Source of the DNA: Firmicutes bacterium UBA4882 | Lineage (GTDB): Bacteria > Bacillota > UBA4882 | Reading direction: 5' to 3' | DNA: 13,746 nucleotides | Assembly: GCA_002399265.1 (NCBI GenBank) | Contig: DHDG01000060.1 | Coordinates: 10,739 to 24,484 of the forward strand | Shown here: piece by piece, positions 6,870 through 12,572 of the stretch | Layout: every line of letters starts with the position of its first letter | Numbering within the stretch: position 1 is the first letter of the stretch | Notes under the pieces: model-generated | The model's database searches: none | What the model saw: the letters and a program-made list of their open reading frames with translations, nothing else | What the model was told of the DNA's origin: nothing | Translations under genes and position numbers: made by a program

Positions 6870-7898
6870 TTATTCAATGGGTACACCTGCCGCAGATATC
6901 TGACTGCGTTCGCCAATTACGGTACGGTCTTTCTCCAAAATACAGGGGTTTAGTGTCGCGATACTGCATTCGGCCGGTACGCAAAGATTGAGCGCCGCAG
7001 GAAGGATTGAAAATTCAACCTCCGCAACGCCAGGCTGTTCCCCATCCAATTCAAGCAATAGTTTTTCGGGACTGCTGACTTTTAGCTTGGCGGCTTGCCA
7101 ATAGCGAACCTTGGGATGGCTCAGGTGTGTTCCACCATATAAGCGCTTTAAATTAACAATGATCTCCGATTTGGAAAAGCCATGGCATAGAACAACATCA
7201 AACAAGCCGTCATTCAGCTTCGCCTGCGGAGCGATATTCATCCCGCCGCCAAAATGCGTACCGTTGGCAATCGCACATAACGTCAAGGAGGATTTAATGG
7301 GCTCGCCGTCATCGATTGTAATTTCAGCCACTTTGTTACGATAATGCAACAAACTAACCAGCGTCCCCCAGAGAAATGAAACAAAGCCACCGAATACTTT
7401 GGTCGTATGATTCACGCGATCGACTGTCTCGGCACCCAGACCCAGATCGGCGATGTTGAGAAAATACCGCTCTGTGATCTGCCCGTCGTGACCCACAAAT
7501 CGGGCCTTCCCAACGTCAACGCGCTCGACCCGATTGCATACCAGATGACCGATGGCGTTGTCAACACTACCGGGAATACCAACTGACTTGATAAAATCGC
7601 AGCCCGTCCCCATTGACAGAACGCCGAAAACCAGATCAGGATTGATGGAGCAGTCATTTTCAATCAAGCCATTAATGACTTCATTGACGGTGCCATCCCC
7701 GCCAACCGCGACTATACGGTCAAAGCCCTGTCGGACAGCCTCTCGGGCAATACGCCTGCCATCTCCCGGGCCATAAGTCATTTCCCACTGGTGCATAAAC
7801 CCGGACGCTTTCATTTTCTCAGAAAGACTGGGCCATACTTTACCAGTCTGGCCATTTCTCGAGGCAGGATTTACAATGACTTTCGCTTCTTGCGGCAT
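6870..7898 (-). CDS. Diacylglycerol/lipid kinase family protein (YegS/BmrU-like)
   Basis: This 342-aa protein belongs to the DAGK_cat family, which phosphorylates diacylglycerol or related lipids or sphingoid bases with ATP at the membrane surface. It has VNPASRNG (9-16), the nucleotide-binding GGDGTVNEV (66-74), MGTGCDF (96-102) and a C-terminal LELDGEQPG. In most members the third motif is GTGNDF or GTGSDF; here a Cys sits at that position (residue 100), a minor oddity. The start ATG at 7898 has AGGAGG with a 7-nt spacer; a longer frame to 7925 would begin within the inverted repeat and has no such site. Lipid recycling in the envelope is the likely role, but the substrate cannot be fixed from sequence. 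The flavin-reductase gene follows on the same strand. Confidence 0.9.
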   Translation of the reverse strand: MPQEAKVIVNPASRNGQTGKVWPSLSEKMKASGFMHQWEMTYGPGDGRRIAREAVRQGFDRIVAVGGDGTVNEVINGLIENDCSINPDLVFGVLSMGTGCDFIKSVGIPGSVDNAIGHLVCNRVERVDVGKARFVGHDGQITERYFLNIADLGLGAETVDRVNHTTKVFGGFVSFLWGTLVSLLHYRNKVAEITIDDGEPIKSSLTLCAIANGTHFGGGMNIAPQAKLNDGLFDVVLCHGFSKSEIIVNLKRLYGGTHLSHPKVRYWQAAKLKVSSPEKLLLELDGEQPGVAEVEFSILPAALNLCVPAECSIATLNPCILEKDRTVIGERSQISAAGVPIE

Positions 7899-7922
7899 GT
7901 TTGTGCCTCCTGTCGAACATCG

Positions 7923-7995
7923 CACAGGGGGACGGTTCTTCTGTGTTATCCCGCTGTTGCGTCTGTCAGAGACACAGAAGAACCGTCCCCCTGTG
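7923..7995. repeat. Perfect 24-bp inverted repeat (REP/MITE-like element)
   Basis: The arms at 7923-7946 and 7972-7995 are exact reverse complements (24 of 24), around a 25-nt spacer (7947-7971). The arm core is GGGGGACGGTTCTTCTGTG. Each arm also begins with CACAG and ends with CTGTG(T), so each is a small dyad in its own right. The element fills much of the gap between the propeller-protein gene and the lipid-kinase gene, 25 bp upstream of the kinase start. Similar GGGGACGGTTCT palindromes are, from memory, dispersed in many Bacillota genomes, sometimes near IS200/REP-type transposases. No T-run follows either side, so it is not a standard terminator. The short open frames across it are artefacts of the repeat. 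Confidence 0.85.
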
Positions 7996-8056
7996 TCCCC
8001 AAAATCTGAAAGTGTTGTCTTATTCTTCTTTTGCAGCCAATTACCTGCCTAAATCG

Positions 8057-8081
8057 GACAAAAGTTCGGGCTTCTTTTGTC
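8057..8081 (-). terminator. Hairpin directly after propeller-gene stop
   Basis: On the minus strand GACAAAAG and CTTTTGTC form an 8-bp stem with a 9-nt loop, starting one base after the stop codon of the 8083-9474 gene. The bases after the stem (CGATTTAGG) are not a proper T-run, so it is at best a weak terminator or an RNA-stabilising 3' hairpin. Confidence 0.4.
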
Positions 8082-8082
8082 T

Positions 8083-9474
8083 TTAGCGGCTCCAGCTTGG
8101 ATCGCGATGCTCTCCATTCTCTCCGCTTAGACACAGCACTGAACCGTCAGATTCGAGGATGTTCACTGCATAGATCTGCGCCGCACTGGATAACTCCGGA
8201 AGGATCGTATGAAAGGCAATCCATTGACCGTTGGGTGCGAACGAGCAGCGCAAATGAATTTTACCGCTCATTAATGCCTTGCTGGCGTTATTTTCAATAT
8301 CATATATATACAGGATGTAGGATGCATCTCCTTCTCTGGCAGAATAGGCCACCATTTTGCCATCGGGTGACCAAGCCGGATAGTAGACGTTGGCGCGATC
8401 GCCGATAGTAACCGCTCCTCCGCTCTGCCAATCTGCTACGACAATTTTCCCTGACGATATAAACGCAATCTTCCCACCATCCGGCGACCACGCCGGAAAG
8501 CGACCCGCACCAAGATCCGCCAGTTCAGTGCCACTCAAATCCATGATAATAATTCTGTTAGCGCCTGCTCTAACTGACTGGCACGCAAACATACTTCCGT
8601 CGGGAGCCCAGGCCGGATAGTCGTCAGAAGGACCTGCAGAAACGACTGTACTGTCTAAGCCGCCGATATTACTCAGATGAATTTGTTTGAGATCGTCCTG
8701 TTCATGAGCCCATAAGATTTTACTACCATCAGGGCTGAGGCTGGGGCGGAAGTTGCCGGTACCGTCTGTCGTTACTGGGCAGAGATCGCCAGACATCAGT
8801 GATCGCATGACTATGTCCCTTTTCCCCTGCTTGACAGAACTAAATGCCACTTGACCGCTGAGACCTTTCCTGGTCATTTGTACTTCAACCGCGTTTTCGC
8901 CCGGGACCACTTGAAGATCCATTATGCTGTCTTCATACAAGTCGTGCGATACCGCCAGCTGATAAGACTCGGCTTGCAGCAGACCAAAAGAAAAACGCCC
9001 CTGTTCGTCCGTGCTGCAGGTGCTGCGTAGTTCCCCGTTTCCGGTAAGTGCGACCGTGGCCTCGCGAAGCGGCATGGTCGTATATAAGTCTGTCACCATC
9101 CCCGTGATGACCGGATCCGGGAGCGGACTTAAGTTAAAGGCTAGATCGTTTTGGCCCGGCTTGACCAAAACCTGACAGTTTAATTGTTGATAGGCTGCTG
9201 CCTTGATTTCAAACGCCTGCTTTCCGGGCGATACTTCGGCCAGCTTGAATTGCCCTTCTGGATTGCTTCTAACAGTTTTCCCGCAGACGCTTACGGCGGC
9301 ATCGTTTACCGGCACGCCTGTCTCACTATCGCTGATCAAACCGCTGATTGCGGCCAGTGCTCCTAATTTCCCGCTGCAACAAACCGAGCTGAGCAGGAGA
9401 ACTACGACCGCCGTTAGCAGCAGGGCACGCGGCAGAGCGCGCGGCGGCAAAATACCCTTGCCCATGGACACCAT
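8083..9474 (-). CDS. Secreted/anchored protein: two carboxypeptidase-regulatory-like domains plus PD40 propeller
   Basis: The 463-aa product starts with a positively charged region and a hydrophobic segment (about 17-30), then Cys-Cys at 32-33. The sequence SSVCC is not a canonical lipobox because Val or Cys sits at -1, so lipoprotein status is doubtful. Two carboxypeptidase-regulatory-like beta-sandwich domains follow, about 42-116 and 121-201. The rest is a TolB/PD40-type propeller with repeats centred on SPDG (247-250), APDG (290-293), SPDG (330-333), SPDG (369-372) and a degenerate APNG (413-416). It ends abruptly in DPSWSR, where the next PDG motif would be expected. It is probably an extracytoplasmic scaffold or binding protein; no catalytic residues are visible. 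The start ATG 9474 has AGGAGG with a 6-nt spacer; 56 upstream codons in frame, including the terminator hairpin, were excluded. Confidence 0.8.
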   Translation of the reverse strand: MVSMGKGILPPRALPRALLLTAVVVLLLSSVCCSGKLGALAAISGLISDSETGVPVNDAAVSVCGKTVRSNPEGQFKLAEVSPGKQAFEIKAAAYQQLNCQVLVKPGQNDLAFNLSPLPDPVITGMVTDLYTTMPLREATVALTGNGELRSTCSTDEQGRFSFGLLQAESYQLAVSHDLYEDSIMDLQVVPGENAVEVQMTRKGLSGQVAFSSVKQGKRDIVMRSLMSGDLCPVTTDGTGNFRPSLSPDGSKILWAHEQDDLKQIHLSNIGGLDSTVVSAGPSDDYPAWAPDGSMFACQSVRAGANRIIIMDLSGTELADLGAGRFPAWSPDGGKIAFISSGKIVVADWQSGGAVTIGDRANVYYPAWSPDGKMVAYSAREGDASYILYIYDIENNASKALMSGKIHLRCSFAPNGQWIAFHTILPELSSAAQIYAVNILESDGSVLCLSGENGEHRDPSWSR

Positions 9475-9550
9475 TTCATCCCTCCTATTGTCATTTTTGG
9501 TTATATTATCCATTATGGCTCGATATCCTGCTTTCTTTCTCCGGAAAATG

Positions 9551-9580
9551 AAAAAGGCTGTCCCCTCCGGAAGGCAGCCT
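9551..9580 (-). terminator. Intrinsic terminator on the minus strand
   Basis: On the minus strand AGGCTGCC and GACAGCCT form an 8-bp stem with one G-T pair and a 10-nt loop, followed by TTTTCATTTT. It lies between the marR promoter and the propeller-protein gene. It would stop leftward transcription entering from the murE side through marR, or act as an attenuator in the propeller gene leader. Confidence 0.6.
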
Positions 9581-9593
9581 ACATTACAATTTG

Positions 9594-9623
9594 TTGACAC
9601 CACGTGCCTAAAAATGCTAGAAT
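9594..9623 (+). promoter_or_regulatory. Extended -10 sigma-A-type promoter for marR-family gene
   Basis: A perfect -35 TTGACA (9594-9599) and -10 TAGAAT (9618-9623, one mismatch) are separated by 18 nt. TG one base before the -10 makes it an extended -10. Transcription should start near 9630. It is the clearest promoter in the window and indicates strong basal expression that likely needs repression. Confidence 0.85.
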
Positions 9624-9633
9624 GAATTAATAT

Positions 9634-9648
9634 GTTCGGCATTCGAAC
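9634..9648. promoter_or_regulatory. Candidate operator (GTTCG-5-CGAAC) at start of transcription
   Basis: GTTCG GCATT CGAAC is a 15-bp inverted repeat a few bases downstream of the predicted transcription start of the MarR-family gene and before its ribosome binding site. MarR proteins commonly bind such short dyads as dimers and repress their own genes, so this is a good candidate for autoregulation. Binding is inferred. Confidence 0.45.
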
Positions 9649-9670
9649 TATTCATGAGGAGGTGCTCTCG

Positions 9671-10141
9671 GTGAATAGCCACGCCAAAGAGCTCGTCGCC
9701 GAAGCAGAGTTGGTTCTGCGCGAAATCGCGGGAATTATTAAACGCCGTGGCCGCGACATTCTCATCGATTATCCCGTTACACCCCCGCAATTCTCGGCCC
9801 TGCTTGCTTTGCGGAAGTTAAAAAACCCCACTATGACTCAATTATGCGAATATCTTTCTTTGGCATCCAGCACTGTGACTGATCTGGTGGACCGCATGGA
9901 GCGCAATGAAATGGTGGAGCGCATTCGCGATGCGGAAGACCGCCGGATTATCCGTCTCAAAATAACCAAACAGGGACTTAAGGTAGTTGAAGCTGTAGTT
10001 GAGCAACGTCGCATCTATTTAACGGAAGTATTTGAAGATATCGATGGAGAGACGCTACAAGATCTCCTGCGCCTGCTGACTTTACTGCGTGGAAAAATGC
10101 AGCAACACCAAGAAAAGCTGAAAGAAAGCGAAACTAACTAA
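9671..10141 (+). CDS. MarR-family winged-helix transcriptional regulator
   Basis: This 156-residue regulator has the MarR layout: N-terminal dimerisation helix, winged helix-turn-helix with TMTQLCEYLSLASSTVTD (54-71) and the recognition helix continuing through DRMERN, wing DAEDRRIIRLKIT (88-99) with the conserved Asp-Arg-Arg, and a long C-terminal dimerisation helix. Such proteins repress nearby or divergent genes and are released by small ligands or oxidation; no cysteine in the DNA-binding domain is positioned for an obvious redox switch. Start: GTG 9671 with AGGAGGTG at 9657-9664 and a 6-nt spacer. An ATG at 9632 in the same frame lies almost at the transcription start without a ribosome binding site and was rejected. 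Its promoter and a dyad lie upstream. It is divergent from the propeller-protein gene and 5 bp tail-to-tail with murE. Confidence 0.9.
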   Translation: MNSHAKELVAEAELVLREIAGIIKRRGRDILIDYPVTPPQFSALLALRKLKNPTMTQLCEYLSLASSTVTDLVDRMERNEMVERIRDAEDRRIIRLKITKQGLKVVEAVVEQRRIYLTEVFEDIDGETLQDLLRLLTLLRGKMQQHQEKLKESETN

Positions 10142-10146
10142 CTCGA

Positions 10147-11676
10147 CTATTCTGTGCTGTCACGCAGAGTATTAAGTGCCTGTGCCAGGCATTCCCGGTC
10201 GTCCAAAAACCGATCGCCATTTTCGAGATGCTGCACAGTCTCATGTCCTCTGCCGGTGACAATAACAGCATCCCCCGGAAGCGCCATTTTGCAAGCTTCC
10301 AAAATTGCTTCTGCACGATCCGGAATAATGCGGTAATTGCCCCCGACTTCCTCGATTCCTCTTGCCACGCTCTCGTTGATCGTCAGAGGATTCTCCCCAT
10401 AAGGGCAATCAGTGGTTAGGATTACGTAATCGGCACCCTTTCCGGCTACCCGGCCCATGATTGGCCTCTTGAGCCGGTCCCGTTCTCCTCGGGCCCCAAA
10501 TACAGAAATAATCCGGCCTTGCTTGTTCGCCTCGCGCAATGTGGCTAGCACCTGCAATAACCCATCCGGTGTATGCGCGTAATCAACAATCGCCAGGAAT
10601 GGTTGTCCCAAATCAACATGCTGCATCCTGCCTGAAATCGGCGCGACCTTTTCAAGCGATGTAACCGCTTTTTCCGGCTCAATCCCCTGCACATAAGTGG
10701 CGGCAATAGCAGCCAAAGCATTGGAAACATTATAACGGCCGATAAAATTCATGCAAACCGGTAGGCATCGATCGCCAACATGCAGGTTGAAGTACCCTTT
10801 GCGGCCTTCCTGTCCCAGATATTCGCCACGGAAATTGACGTCCCCGGGAGATAAACCATACGAAATGACTGGCCCTTTGGCAACGGCCTTCAAGTATCCG
10901 TAACTGGCATCGTCCGCATTCAGCACGCTAATTTCTGAATGCCTGAATAACAGACTTTTCGCCTCCCGATAATTCTCAAGATTTTGATGAAAGTCCAAAT
11001 GCTCATGGGTAATATTGGTCAGCACGCCAGTATTGAACTCGATACCAAATACCCTGTTTTGAGCAAGGCCGTGTGACGATACCTCCATAACCGCACAGAC
11101 ATTGCCTGCGTCAACCATTTTCCTAAGGGCGGCATGCAGTTCCGGTGCGGGCGGTGTGGTAAAGAGTGACGGCACCTTCTGATCACCAATCATATTGTCA
11201 ATCGTCCCAAGTAAACCGCTAGGTCCCTTATGATCACTCAATATTTGATGAATAAAGCAGGCTGTCGTCGTCTTGCCATTGGTGCCGGTAACCCCTGTCA
11301 GCATCATTTCCCTCTCAGGATGCCCGTAGAAGTTGGCGGATGCCCAGGCCAAAGCCTCTGAGACTTCCGGTACCCTTAAGACTAAGCCTGACGATGCCAG
11401 GTTGCCTGCGTCGCCCAGGTCGCGAGCGGCCGGGTCATCGTGAATGACCACGGCAACAGCCCCCTTAGCTAAAGCCTCTTTTGCAAACACCGACCCGCGC
11501 AAATGGCGCCCATCGAGGGCAAAAAACAACTCCCCCTGCTTCAGCGAGCGGGTGTCGGTTGAAATCCCAATGACATTCGATTGCGGCAACGAGTTATTTG
11601 CACTGTCCTGTTTTGCATGGCCCGGTGGCGCGTCGTATTGATAAGCGATATCCTGCATCACTTGAGCCAAAATCAT
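10147..11676 (-). CDS. murE: MurE-type UDP-MurNAc-tripeptide ligase, altered specificity motif
   Basis: Mur ligases of this type add the third stem-peptide amino acid to UDP-MurNAc-L-Ala-D-Glu with ATP in the cytoplasm. The 509 residues include the N-terminal uridine-binding domain with STDTRSL (39-45), P-loop GVTGTNGKTT (128-137), EVSSHGLAQNRV, HLDFHQNLENYREAK with the carbamylated-lysine position Lys240, DYAHTPDGL (365-373), GARGERDRLKRP and the C-terminal GRGHE (475-479). The specificity motif, DNPR in diaminopimelate-adding enzymes, reads DCPY (423-426) here, so the Arg that contacts diaminopimelate is missing while the Gly/Glu of GRGHE remain. No other dcw-cluster gene is visible beside it. 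Start ATG 11676 has GGAGGTG with a 5-nt spacer; a frame to 11739 exists but lacks a site. It ends 5 bp from the convergent marR-family gene. Confidence 0.9.
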   Translation of the reverse strand: MILAQVMQDIAYQYDAPPGHAKQDSANNSLPQSNVIGISTDTRSLKQGELFFALDGRHLRGSVFAKEALAKGAVAVVIHDDPAARDLGDAGNLASSGLVLRVPEVSEALAWASANFYGHPEREMMLTGVTGTNGKTTTACFIHQILSDHKGPSGLLGTIDNMIGDQKVPSLFTTPPAPELHAALRKMVDAGNVCAVMEVSSHGLAQNRVFGIEFNTGVLTNITHEHLDFHQNLENYREAKSLLFRHSEISVLNADDASYGYLKAVAKGPVISYGLSPGDVNFRGEYLGQEGRKGYFNLHVGDRCLPVCMNFIGRYNVSNALAAIAATYVQGIEPEKAVTSLEKVAPISGRMQHVDLGQPFLAIVDYAHTPDGLLQVLATLREANKQGRIISVFGARGERDRLKRPIMGRVAGKGADYVILTTDCPYGENPLTINESVARGIEEVGGNYRIIPDRAEAILEACKMALPGDAVIVTGRGHETVQHLENGDRFLDDRECLAQALNTLRDSTE

Positions 11677-11701
11677 TAGGGCACCTCCGCGTACGATCCC
11701 G

Positions 11702-11716
11702 GGACACCTTATGTCC
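11702..11716. promoter_or_regulatory. Small dyad upstream of murE
   Basis: GGACA-CCTTA-TGTCC is a 5-bp inverted repeat in the 75-bp gap between the hydrolase stop and the murE ribosome binding site. It may be a weak hairpin or operator. There is no T-run, so it is not a terminator. Confidence 0.2.
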
Positions 11717-11751
11717 TGCCGCTGGCTACTAATAATCAACCCTAGCCCTTA

Positions 11752-12492
11752 TTATTTGAAAAAAACATGATTTCCAATCACAATAGTTGTCGGGCGACTG
11801 CGCACCCAAGCGTTCGTGGTTTTCGCCGGGTTATAAAAACCAATCGCCCCCAAGGAAGGATCTGAACCGCCTACTGCTTCCCGAGTAGCCCGTTTGGCTT
11901 CTGCTCCCGCCGGTATGTTAATCCTGCCATTAAGGACTGGTTCATATTGAACATAGCGACCGTCTATAACCTGATAGATGACCTCCGGTATTGTATTCGG
12001 GTAATCGCGGCTGGCAACACGGTTCAGCACAGTGGCTGCAGCAGCTACCTTCCCAATATACGGTTCGCCCTCTGCTTCCGCATGAACCAGCCTGGCCAAG
12101 AGATCTATGTCAGCCGCACTAAAGCCCGGATCCGTGGTCGATGGCGGTGGCGGAGGCGGTGGAGCAACGATGGGCTGCATTTTAATATGCAAGCTGATGT
12201 TTTCAACTCCGATTGCTACCTGTGTGCTATAATCCTGATATCCGGGAGCAGTGACTTTTAACTCATATATTCTTGGCAACAGAGCATCGGCCATATATGA
12301 ACCGCTAACAACTGCGACCAGTTTCCCGCTAAGGGTAACGCGCACACCCTGAGGAACAGTCCCTGTCTTTGCATCTCTGATCTGCCCGCTTAATTTACCG
12401 GTAGGAGCGGGTTGCACCGCATTGGAACAGCCTCCGAGCACGAGCATCACAATTAAGACGCACACCATTTCAATAAACTGGCGTCTTGTCAC
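11752..12492 (-). CDS. Lipoprotein cell-wall hydrolase, SleB/CwlJ type, with N-terminal regulatory-like domain
   Basis: The 246-aa product has a type II signal peptide with lipobox LGGC (Cys22), so it should be anchored to the outer face of the membrane. Residues 33-106 form a carboxypeptidase-regulatory-like beta-sandwich (SGQIRDAKTGTVPQGVRVTL, then ELKVTAPGYQDYSTQV). A run of seven prolines (111-117) links it to a Hydrolase_2 domain (127-246) with LVHAEAEGEPYIGKVA; Glu139 aligns with the catalytic Glu of SleB-type lytic enzymes. The C-terminus IGNHVFFK is typical. This domain cleaves peptidoglycan, often spore cortex, but the beta-sandwich lipoprotein fusion is not the classical SleB layout. 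The start is GTG with GGAGGGATTTTT, and that site is held in a hairpin. It lies between DUF362 and murE on the same strand. Confidence 0.88.
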   Translation of the reverse strand: MTRRQFIEMVCVLIVMLVLGGCSNAVQPAPTGKLSGQIRDAKTGTVPQGVRVTLSGKLVAVVSGSYMADALLPRIYELKVTAPGYQDYSTQVAIGVENISLHIKMQPIVAPPPPPPPSTTDPGFSAADIDLLARLVHAEAEGEPYIGKVAAAATVLNRVASRDYPNTIPEVIYQVIDGRYVQYEPVLNGRINIPAGAEAKRATREAVGGSDPSLGAIGFYNPAKTTNAWVRSRPTTIVIGNHVFFK

Positions 12493-12493
12493 A

Positions 12494-12533
12494 AAAATCC
12501 CTCCAATAACAAATCCTGTTACAGAGGGATTTT
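12494..12533 (-). promoter_or_regulatory. Hairpin sequestering the hydrolase ribosome binding site / terminator
   Basis: AAAATCCCTC (12494-12503 on plus) pairs perfectly with GAGGGATTTT (12524-12533); inside, TAACA (12507-12511) pairs with TGTTA (12517-12521) around a 5-nt loop. On the minus strand the 3' arm is the GGAGGGATTTTT ribosome binding site of the hydrolase gene. The shape, a G-rich stem ending in five T, also fits an intrinsic terminator after the DUF362 gene. Either way hydrolase synthesis from an upstream transcript should be limited. Confidence 0.7.
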
Positions 12534-12572
12534 CGACGTGTTTTCCCAGCTAACCTTTATGAAAGATATGGA

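Noticed and set aside
7791..8134. Several short open frames on both strands across the inverted repeat
   Set aside because: Their peptides are simply the repeat arms translated (for example EEPSPCVP or GDGSSV); no ribosome binding sites and no family similarity.
9380..9395. Lipobox in the propeller protein (SSVCC)
   Set aside because: Val or Cys at position -1 does not fit the usual Gly/Ala/Ser, so lipidation was left as doubtful and not called.
9632..9670. ATG 9632 as an alternative, nearly leaderless start of the MarR-family gene
   Set aside because: It has no ribosome binding site and lies at the predicted transcription start, whereas GTG 9671 has AGGAGGTG at ideal spacing and gives a normal MarR length.
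10177..10191. TGCCTG-TGC-CAGGCA hairpin as terminator for the marR-family gene
   Set aside because: There is no T-run after it, and it lies inside murE coding sequence, where such a short dyad can arise by chance.
10545..11641. Small plus- and minus-strand frames inside murE
   Set aside because: They are shadows of a well-supported gene without ribosome binding sites or recognisable domains.
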